Notes under the pieces: model-generated | The model's database searches: none | What the model was told of the DNA's origin: nothing | Seen by the model: the letters and a program-made list of their open reading frames with translations, nothing else | Source of the DNA: a virus | Length of the DNA stretch: 26,197 nt | IMG/VR virus record: IMGVR_UViG_3300018868_000042 | Span: 1-26,197 of that record | Direction: 5' to 3' (one strand) | Shown: in pieces, positions 1 to 6,748 of the stretch | How the letters are laid out: the number at the start of each line of letters is the position of its first letter | Position numbering within the stretch: the first letter of the stretch is position 1 | Translations under genes and position numbers: made by a program

Positions 1-182
1 GAACAACAAACACGGGTGGCGGTGGAGGGGGCGGAGGTATTGGTGCAAACTCAGGTAGCGGAGGATCAGGTATAATTATTATTTCTTATACTGGTAATCA
101 AAGAGGCACAGGAGGAACAATATCTTCTTCCGGTGGTTACACAATACATACATTTAATTCTTCGGGAACATTTACAGCTTAA
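1..182 (+). CDS. Glycine-rich putative adhesin, C-terminal end only (partial)
   Basis: Open reading frame entering from the left edge (first full codon at base 3) and ending TAA at 180-182. What remains is a Gly run, then a hydrophobic beta strand (GSGIIIISYTGNQRGTGG) and the closing motif GGYTIHTFNSSGTFTA. This end is shared almost residue for residue with the seven other glycine-rich genes in the window, so this is the last part of another member of the array, and the array extends left of the window. The N-terminal modules cannot be seen. By family resemblance it is a phage virion-surface or fibre-tip protein; the receptor-binding role is inferred. Confidence 0.85.
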   Translation, partial: TTNTGGGGGGGGIGANSGSGGSGIIIISYTGNQRGTGGTISSSGGYTIHTFNSSGTFTA

Positions 183-196
183 TTACGGAATAAAAA

Positions 197-1573
197 ATGG
201 CCTCTAAAAATAGAAATCTATCGGCAATGCCAACCAACACGAACTCGATGAAAGTTCCTGTTGGTAATACTGCTACCAGAGGAGCAAACACAGCAGGCTT
301 TATTAGATTCAATAGTGATCTGAATACACTAGAAGCAGCCAATGGTACTGTGTGGGCCAATGTAGGTTCAGGTTCAGCAAGTTCTGGTAGTGGAGTTTCT
401 TGGCAACCAATACAAAATACAAATTTTATTTCAGTTAAAAACAATGGATATTTGGTCAATACGGCCACAGGTAATGTTACTATAACTTTACCAACGGCGC
501 CAACTTTGGGTGATATTGTAACGATAGTTGATTATGCCGGTGTTGCAAGTGCCAATGCTTTTATACTTTATGCTGCCGGAAATAAAATTCAAGGCAACAC
601 ATTAAACGTCAATGTCCAATCAAGTGGTTCAGCATTAGGATTAGTGTATACTGATTCTACAAGAGGATGGATTCCTTATTCTGGATTTTCAACATCACCA
701 ATTGGAAATTATTCAATTAGTTATTTGATTGCTGCAGGTGGCGGTGGCGGTGGTGCTTCAGGTGGTGGCGGTGCTGGCGGCTTAATTACAGGAACAGCAG
801 TATCAATTATTCCAGGAACCGCATATGCAATTTCAGTCGGTGCGGGAGGTACTGGCAGCGGAGGCGCTGGAATTTCTGGAACAAATACCACATTTTTTGG
901 CCAAACGGCTGTTGGCGGTGGTGGCGGTGGAGGCCACGGTGTTGCTGCTACAAGTGGTGGTAGTGGTGGCGGCGGAGGTTCAGCGGCTACACCAGCTGGT
1001 GCAGCAGGAACATCAGGCCAAGGAAATTCCGGCGGTACTGGAAATGGTGCTCAAACTGATCCCTATGTGTCTGCTGGCGGCGGTGGTGCAGGTGCTACAG
1101 GAGGAAATTATTCGGGCGTATCATCAGGTAGTGGAGGAGCTGGATTAGCATCATCAATTACAGGCACATCCCTTTATTGGTGTGGTGGTGGAGGCGGCGG
1201 TTCTCAAGGTCAATTAAATCGTGGTGGTGCTAATAATGGAATTCCAGGAAATGGCGGCATAGGTGGTGGTGGAGGTGGAGCAAACTCATATGATAGTTCC
1301 GGTCGAGTGGGTTCCGGCGGAGGTTCAGCATTAAATTCTGGGGGTGCAGGCACATCAACTACATCAGCTGGTGCTATAGGAGGTAATGGCGGTGCAAATA
1401 CTGGTGGTGGCGCTGGTGGAATGGGTATCACAGTTAGCACTGCCGGTAATGGGGGTTCAGGTATAGTTGTCATTTCTTATTTTGGTCCTCAACGAGCTTC
1501 AGGTGGAACAATTACTTCTGTTAATGGTTATACTGTTCATTCTTTCTTATCATCAGGAACATTCGTAGCTTAA
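197..1573 (+). CDS. Glycine-rich putative adhesin / tail-fibre tip protein, class A
   Basis: 458 residues. Domains: N-terminal peptide MASKNRNLSA; a small module at about 19-58 (VPVGNTATRG...IRFNSDL...WANVGSGSASSG); a beta domain at about 68-170 containing VTITLPTAPTLGD and ending GWIPYSGFSTSPIGNY; a Gly-rich region at about 175-425 of repeated GGGGG runs separated by variable segments; and a C-terminal block SGIVVISYFGPQRASGG...VHSFLSSGTFVA. Alternating Gly runs and variable segments resemble the polyglycine-II adhesin gp38 of phage S16; a receptor-binding role is inferred from this and from the fibre locus. An unusual Cys lies in YWCGGGGGG (bases 1175-1201). It starts 14 bases after the preceding stop with only a weak GGAA ribosome site. 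Other members of this family: 5405, 6749, 9653, 10916, 12227 and 13816. Confidence 0.85.
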   Translation: MASKNRNLSAMPTNTNSMKVPVGNTATRGANTAGFIRFNSDLNTLEAANGTVWANVGSGSASSGSGVSWQPIQNTNFISVKNNGYLVNTATGNVTITLPTAPTLGDIVTIVDYAGVASANAFILYAAGNKIQGNTLNVNVQSSGSALGLVYTDSTRGWIPYSGFSTSPIGNYSISYLIAAGGGGGGASGGGGAGGLITGTAVSIIPGTAYAISVGAGGTGSGGAGISGTNTTFFGQTAVGGGGGGGHGVAATSGGSGGGGGSAATPAGAAGTSGQGNSGGTGNGAQTDPYVSAGGGGAGATGGNYSGVSSGSGGAGLASSITGTSLYWCGGGGGGSQGQLNRGGANNGIPGNGGIGGGGGGANSYDSSGRVGSGGGSALNSGGAGTSTTSAGAIGGNGGANTGGGAGGMGITVSTAGNGGSGIVVISYFGPQRASGGTITSVNGYTVHSFLSSGTFVA

Positions 1574-1594
1574 TGTTTCGTCACCAGATAGCTT

Positions 1595-1602
1595 AATAAA
1601 TA
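1595..1602 (+). promoter_or_regulatory. Possible T4-type late promoter box (AATAAATA)
   Basis: AATAAATA differs from the T4 late -10 consensus TATAAATA at the first base. The same TAATAAATA context occurs before the tail-tube gene. The ATG of the fibre gene is at 1608, where transcription from this box would be expected to begin, so the transcript would have no leader and no ribosome site. It may therefore be inactive, or may give a leaderless transcript. Confidence 0.35.
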
Positions 1603-1607
1603 CCATA

Positions 1608-4600
1608 ATGGCCCTCACAAGAATCCCAAGTTCCCTAGTAGCGAATACCTTTACAGCGAATACAGTTTTATTTGCTAATGGTTTAGGTTATCTTTCTAAT
1701 ACTAGTAACTTTAAATATTTCTCAGGTAACAATACAATTGCTGTTGGTGCTGTTGTTGCTGGTGGCATCGATGTAATCAGTTATACTCAAGCGGCTTTTA
1801 ATGCCGCTAATGCTGCAGGTTCTTCTGCTTATGTTCAATCAGCATATGACCAAGCAAACACAGCCACAGGTATTGCTCAAGCCGCTTTTAATTCAGCAAA
1901 CAATGTTGCACCACAAGTTCAACCAGCATTTGATAAAGCCAACTCAGCAAATGTGTTGGCACAATCTGCTTATAATTCCAGTAATGCTGTAAATCAATAT
2001 GCAGCTTCTGGTTATGCTTTAGCCAATACCAATGCTACCAACATTACATTGGTTAATCAATTTGCACAATCGGGATACAATCAAGCAAACACGGCAACTG
2101 GTATAGCTCAAGCGGCATTTAACTCTGCCAATAACGTAGCACCTCAGGTACAACCAGCTTACGATAAAGCCAACGTTGCTTACACACTAGCACAATCTGC
2201 ATACAATTCTAGTAATGCAGTCAATCAATATGCAGCTTTTGGTTATGCTTTAGCTAATACTAATGCAACCAATATTACATTAGTCAATCAATTTACACAA
2301 TCAGCTTATAACGCTGCAAATGCGGCTGGTTCTTCTGCTTATGTTCAATCAGCATTTGATAAAGCAAACTCAGCAAATTCTTTAGCACAGTCAGCTTATA
2401 ATGCGGCCAACACGGCATTATCTGGCAACACAATTCAATACTTAACAGTTAGCAAACAAACATATACTGCAACTGCCGGTCAAACAAGTTTTGCAGTTAC
2501 TTATACTCCAGGCTTGGTTACATTAGTAATCAATGGTTCTACAATTGATTCTTCTGAATATACGGCAACTAATGGTAGTGCAATTGTATTAAACAATGCT
2601 GCCAGTTTAAATGATATTGTGGACATTACTGGATTTGTTTCGGCTAACACAATTTCATCAGCATTTACAGGACCACAAGGTAATACTGGCCCAGCAGGTC
2701 CATTGTTCACAGGTAACACCACTTATCAATTAATAACAACGAACACACAAAACGCAATATCGACCTCCACAGGTGCTTTGATTGTTTATGGTGGCGCTGG
2801 TATTTCTGGTAATGTTTATTCAAATAAAATCTATACTGATGGCATCTTTTACTCTGCTAATGGATTACCATTTCAGATGGGTTCACCGGACCTAACCGAT
2901 AATTGGGCAAGGCAACAAGCTAATACTAATAACTTGGCAATCGTTGCTGTAAATCAATATGCAATGTCAGCATATTATAATGGTAATTTAAATGCTACCA
3001 GTATTACTTCCGTTAATCAATATGCTGCATCAGCATATAATACAGCAAACTTAGCATACAATACAGCAAACTCAGCATCATCCAATACAATTTACAATAA
3101 TGGCGTTAATGTAACACAGAATACTAATATCATTTATTCTACAGCAATTGCTGGTTATGCTTGGAATACGGCCAACAATGCGCATCTAAGATTAGATGTT
3201 GGTGTTGGAACTCAAGCAACTCAGAATACTAGATTAGATGGTATTGAAGGTACTAATCTCACACAGAATACCAATATTACCACGGCTAATAATGCTGCTT
3301 GGGCTGCTTATGCTGCTGGTAATACTAATGCAACCAACATCACGGCAGTAAATAATTTTGCTCAGTCAGCATATAATACGGCCAACACCAAGTTCAATTC
3401 TTCTGGTGGAAATATTACTGGTTCGGTTACTATCTCAGGTAACAACGACCTTACTGTAACAGGTAATCTATATCTTACTGGTACACAATTTGTTTCGAAT
3501 ACACAATCATTCGTAACACAAGATCCTTTATTGGTTTTAGGATTAGGAAATTATACTTCTGATGCTGTTGATATTGGATTTGCTTCACACTATAACGATG
3601 GCGCAAATGCTCACACCGGTTTAATACGAGATTACGGCACTAAAGAGTATTATTTCTTTAAAGGTTATACACCAGAACTTGATACAAACAACAATGTTAA
3701 TATCAATCATGCATCATTTTCTACAGCCAATGTTAACGCAGGATACTTTAGAGGTAATGTAATATCAAGAGGGTATGATGTTCTTGATTTTGCTCAAGCG
3801 GCATACAATTCTGCCAATAATGTGGCACCTCAGGTACAACCTGCATTTGATAAAGCCAACACTGCATCATCCAATACAGTTATTATTCAAGGTGTTGACC
3901 TTACTCAAAACACTCGTATCAATAGTATTGAAACTATTAACAACAATCAGAACACAACGATTGCTATTATTCAAGGTGTTGACTTAACACAAAATACTAG
4001 ATTAGATGGTGTTGAAGGTACAAACTTAACACAGAATACCAATATTACCACAGCCAATAATGCTGCTTGGGCTGCCTATGCTGCCGGTAATACTAATTCA
4101 ACAAACATTACCTATGTTAACCAGTTTGCTCAGTCGGCATATAATGCCGCTAATGCCGCTGGTTCTTCGGCATATGTCCAAGCCGCTTTTGATAAGGCTA
4201 ATAATGCGTTGGCCAATACGTCTGGAACCTTCGCAGGTAACTTAACCACCACAGGTAACGTCAAAGTATCTAGCACACAAGCAGCGACCTCCACAACGAC
4301 CGGTGCTTTGACTGTTTCTGGTGGTGTTGGTGTTTCTGGTAATCTTTATGCTGGTAACATTTATACCAATGGTGCTTTAATTAATAACTCTGCAGCACTT
4401 ACTGTATACAAGTATGTTGCCACAGCAGGTCAAACCACATTTAGTGGTTCTGATAGTAATGCATTAACTTTATCTTATGTTGCTTCAGCAATTTTTGTAA
4501 CACTCAACGGTGTTGTTCTTAATAATACTTTAGAATATACGGCAACTAATGGTACATCAGTAGTATTAGGAACTGCGGCTGAATTAGATGATGAATTAAA

Positions 4601-5408
4601 CATTTATTCTTTTGGTGCTTTCCAAATTGCTGATGCTTATACTTCAGCACAGGCCGATTCAAGATTCTTAACACAAGCAAATGCAATAACAGGTTATGTG
4701 TCAACTGCTAACGGGACAGCAATTAATCAATTCGCTGCCGGTGCTTATACAAATGCCAATGGTGCTAACGGATTGGCGGCAGGTGCTTTTGCATTGGCCA
4801 ATACTGCATCAGCCAACACCATCATTACACAAGGTATTGATAACACTCAAAATACCAATATTACAACGGCTAATAATGCTGCGTGGGCTGCCTTTGCATC
4901 TTCAAATACTAAGATTGCTTCGATTACCGGAACATCCAATCAAATTATTGTAACTGGTACAACTACACCAACCCTATCAACACCACAAGATATTGGAACA
5001 GCATCAAATGTTCAACATGGTTCTTTAGGTATTGGTACTGCTGCTTCTGGTACAGCAGGTGAAATTCGTGCAAGCAATAACATTACTGGTTACTATTCAT
5101 CGGATAGAAAATACAAAGAAAACATCATTGATATTCCAGATGCGTTAAATAAAGTAGATGCTATTGGTGGTAAAATGTTTGACTGGACAGATTCCTACAT
5201 ACAGGAACACGGTGGTGAAGATGGTTACTTTGTTCAAAAACGAGATTTTGGTGTCATCGCTCAAGATGTTCAAGCAGTATTCCCCGAAGCAGTAAGAACA
5301 AGAGAAGATGGTTCTTTAGCCGTAGATTATTCTAAGTTAAGTGCTTTAGCGTTTGCCGCTATTGTAGAGTTGAAAAAAGAAATAGAACAATTAAAAAATA
5401 ACAAATGA
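1608..5408 (+). CDS. Long tail fibre protein with C-terminal S74 intramolecular chaperone
   Basis: 1266 residues, the largest protein here. It starts MALTRIPSSLV, and there is no other in-frame ATG for several hundred codons. Much of it is Asn/Ala/Gln-rich repeats (AYNxANxA, LTQNTNITTANNA), probably a trimeric shaft. Two beta modules of the GQTxF type lie at about 285-343 and 934-1005, a short collagen-like GPQGNTGPAGP between them, and a QDPLLVLG domain at about 634-690. Residues 1164-1266 are a peptidase_S74 domain: SSDRKYKENI, FGVIAQDVQAVFPEAV, VDYSKLSALAFAAIVELK. In that family the Ser of the SD pair (S1165) and the Lys five residues on (K1170) form the self-cleaving dyad; both are present, so release of the chaperone before S1165 is expected. 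Its stop overlaps the next gene by 4 bases. It is the likely host-recognition fibre; attachment point unknown. Confidence 0.9.
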   Translation: MALTRIPSSLVANTFTANTVLFANGLGYLSNTSNFKYFSGNNTIAVGAVVAGGIDVISYTQAAFNAANAAGSSAYVQSAYDQANTATGIAQAAFNSANNVAPQVQPAFDKANSANVLAQSAYNSSNAVNQYAASGYALANTNATNITLVNQFAQSGYNQANTATGIAQAAFNSANNVAPQVQPAYDKANVAYTLAQSAYNSSNAVNQYAAFGYALANTNATNITLVNQFTQSAYNAANAAGSSAYVQSAFDKANSANSLAQSAYNAANTALSGNTIQYLTVSKQTYTATAGQTSFAVTYTPGLVTLVINGSTIDSSEYTATNGSAIVLNNAASLNDIVDITGFVSANTISSAFTGPQGNTGPAGPLFTGNTTYQLITTNTQNAISTSTGALIVYGGAGISGNVYSNKIYTDGIFYSANGLPFQMGSPDLTDNWARQQANTNNLAIVAVNQYAMSAYYNGNLNATSITSVNQYAASAYNTANLAYNTANSASSNTIYNNGVNVTQNTNIIYSTAIAGYAWNTANNAHLRLDVGVGTQATQNTRLDGIEGTNLTQNTNITTANNAAWAAYAAGNTNATNITAVNNFAQSAYNTANTKFNSSGGNITGSVTISGNNDLTVTGNLYLTGTQFVSNTQSFVTQDPLLVLGLGNYTSDAVDIGFASHYNDGANAHTGLIRDYGTKEYYFFKGYTPELDTNNNVNINHASFSTANVNAGYFRGNVISRGYDVLDFAQAAYNSANNVAPQVQPAFDKANTASSNTVIIQGVDLTQNTRINSIETINNNQNTTIAIIQGVDLTQNTRLDGVEGTNLTQNTNITTANNAAWAAYAAGNTNSTNITYVNQFAQSAYNAANAAGSSAYVQAAFDKANNALANTSGTFAGNLTTTGNVKVSSTQAATSTTTGALTVSGGVGVSGNLYAGNIYTNGALINNSAALTVYKYVATAGQTTFSGSDSNALTLSYVASAIFVTLNGVVLNNTLEYTATNGTSVVLGTAAELDDELNIYSFGAFQIADAYTSAQADSRFLTQANAITGYVSTANGTAINQFAAGAYTNANGANGLAAGAFALANTASANTIITQGIDNTQNTNITTANNAAWAAFASSNTKIASITGTSNQIIVTGTTTPTLSTPQDIGTASNVQHGSLGIGTAASGTAGEIRASNNITGYYSSDRKYKENIIDIPDALNKVDAIGGKMFDWTDSYIQEHGGEDGYFVQKRDFGVIAQDVQAVFPEAVRTREDGSLAVDYSKLSALAFAAIVELKKEIEQLKNNK
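1875..2336 (+). repeat. Two direct 231-bp (77-codon) repeats in the fibre shaft
   Basis: Units 1875-2105 and 2106-2336 are in exact tandem and in frame. Both read AQAAFNSANNVAPQVQPA(F/Y)DKAN and then an AQSAYNSSNAVNQYAA...NITLVNQF block. The second unit drifts at its end. A shortened third copy (about 73 bases) starts at 3792. The DNA is clearly diverged at synonymous positions, so the duplication is old. Confidence 0.85.
3219..3377 (+). repeat. Fibre-shaft direct repeat, copy 1 (copy 2 at 3987-4145)
   Basis: This segment encodes TQNTRLDGIEGTNLTQNTN followed by ITTANNAAWAAYAAGNTN and ends in FAQSAYN. It recurs 768 bases (256 codons) downstream at 3987-4145 with few amino-acid changes. A shorter third copy (NTQNTNITTANNAAWAAFA) lies at about 4840-4900. 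These are internal shaft duplications, in frame. Confidence 0.8.
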
Positions 5409-6739
5409 CAAAGAATAGAACTCTAGCCGGAATATTACCTGATGGTAACGCAATGATGGTGCCAGCAGGTAATACTGCTCAGCGCCCAGCAAATACTGCG
5501 GGTATGATTCGTTACAATACAACACTCAATACACTCGAAGCGGCTAACGGAGTATATTGGGCCAATGTAGGTTCAGGATCAGCAAGTTCTGGAGGTTCAT
5601 CATCTAATGTATCTTCATTGACATCGAATGTTTTTATTACTTCATCAAACAATGTTATTATATCAGCAAATACTGGTTTGATAGATGCATCAAATGCTTC
5701 AATTGGTTTTGTTATTCCCACAGGAACATTTACACAAAGACCAACTGCGGCAGCTAACGGAACAATTCGTTGGAACTCATCAAATAATTGGGCCGAAATG
5801 TATACAGGCTCAGCTACAGGTTGGGTTGTTCTTGCTTACGGCGGACAATATCAAATCACATATCTTGTTGTTGCTGGTGCTGGAGGCGGAGGTGGCCGTC
5901 ACGCAGGAGGTGGTGGTGCAGGAGGATTACTCACAGGTACATCTTTTGTAACACCATTGTCTACTTATTCTGTTACAGTTGGTGCTGGTGGTGCCGGTGC
6001 AACAACTCAAGGTATAACCGGAACAGTTGGTACAAATTCAACTGCAATATCATTGACTGCAATTGGTGGTGGTGGAGGCAGTTCTTGGGGTGATGGAGGA
6101 GGTCCATCAGGACCAACTTCACCATCTGTAGCTACCGGCGGAGGATCGGGTGGAGGTAGTACCAATTCTGGAGCTGGAGCAGGAACATCAGGACAAGGAT
6201 ATGACGGAGGAACCAGTAGCTCCGGCGGTTGCGGTGGTGGAGGCGGCGGCGCAGGAGGAGTAGGATCCAATACGACCGGATCAACAGGAGGACCAGGCGG
6301 TCCAGGAGTTTTATTTTCTACTGATGGATATGGTTATTATTATTCTGGTGGGGGTGGAGGAGGCGGATGGACCGTAACCGGCGGTACAGGAGGATCCGGA
6401 GGCGGCGGCGGCGGTGCTGCTGATGCGCCGCCAAGTGGTTCAGCGGCCGCAGGAGGACCAGGAGGAACCGGCGGCAGAAATGCTGGAACAGCAGGCACCG
6501 GAGGAACAGCACCAGCAAGCACAAGAGGTGGCAACGGTGGCGGCAATACCGGAGGTGGTGGAGGTGGTGGTGCACAAAACTATTCACCTTACGGATCAAC
6601 TTCTGCAGGCGGTAATGGAGGATCAGGCATTGTAATTTTTTGTTATCCTGGCACACAAAGAGGTTCTGGTGGCACAGTCACATCTAATGGCGGCAAAACA
6701 ATACACACATTTACTTCTGGTGGAACCTTTACAGCTTAA
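5405..6739 (+). CDS. Glycine-rich putative adhesin, class B
   Basis: 444 residues. The ATG overlaps the fibre stop (ATGA), so translation is probably coupled; no ribosome site is visible. N-terminal MTKNRTLAGI is followed by a VPAGNTAQRP...WANVGSG module at about 19-58. A second such module at about 103-148 (IPTGTFTQRPTAAANGTIRW...WVVLAYGG) replaces the TLPASP beta domain of class A members. The Gly-rich region spans about 152-410, with the longest Gly runs of the array, and the C-terminus is GSGIVIFCYPGTQRGSGG...HTFTSGGTFTA. Lying directly after the fibre gene, it recalls gp38 following gp37 in T2-type phages. However, the fibre has its own S74 chaperone, so adhesin attachment to it is only a possibility. 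Confidence 0.85.
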   Translation: MTKNRTLAGILPDGNAMMVPAGNTAQRPANTAGMIRYNTTLNTLEAANGVYWANVGSGSASSGGSSSNVSSLTSNVFITSSNNVIISANTGLIDASNASIGFVIPTGTFTQRPTAAANGTIRWNSSNNWAEMYTGSATGWVVLAYGGQYQITYLVVAGAGGGGGRHAGGGGAGGLLTGTSFVTPLSTYSVTVGAGGAGATTQGITGTVGTNSTAISLTAIGGGGGSSWGDGGGPSGPTSPSVATGGGSGGGSTNSGAGAGTSGQGYDGGTSSSGGCGGGGGGAGGVGSNTTGSTGGPGGPGVLFSTDGYGYYYSGGGGGGGWTVTGGTGGSGGGGGGAADAPPSGSAAAGGPGGTGGRNAGTAGTGGTAPASTRGGNGGGNTGGGGGGGAQNYSPYGSTSAGGNGGSGIVIFCYPGTQRGSGGTVTSNGGKTIHTFTSGGTFTA

Positions 6740-6748
6740 ATAATAACA

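Noticed and set aside
825-1148. Plus-strand open frames in a shifted frame of the array (also 5685-5951, 9096-9278, 11652-11915, 13272-13661, 14327-14524)
   Set aside because: GGTGG-type repeats give Val/Glu/Ala-rich shadow translations. They have no independent start signals and are covered by the real frame.
720-1300. CRISPR-like or minisatellite repeats in the Gly-codon tracts
   Set aside because: The repeats are irregular GGN codon runs in frame, without fixed-length repeats and spacers; they are explained by the protein.
1210-1473. Minus-strand open frames opposite glycine-rich genes (also 6007-6270, 6318-6656, 6340-6546, 9294-9620, 13288-13512)
   Set aside because: They arise because Gly codons (GGN) read backwards as Pro-type codons and shifted frames rarely make stops. 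They are Pro-rich or low-complexity, lack ribosome sites and lie wholly inside confident genes.
197-1573. Resemblance to mycobacterial PE_PGRS proteins
   Set aside because: Shared Gly-richness only. The N-terminal modules, C-terminal block and genomic setting are those of phage fibre proteins.
6340-6420. G-quadruplex potential in GG-rich coding stretches
   Set aside because: Mostly runs of two G dictated by Gly codons, with few longer runs. Weak two-layer quadruplexes are possible, but nothing separates them from the coding requirement.
6735-6742. CTTAAATA before the 966-residue gene as a late promoter
   Set aside because: Two mismatches, and it would start transcription almost at the ATG. 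It reflects the conserved codons for Thr-Ala-stop.
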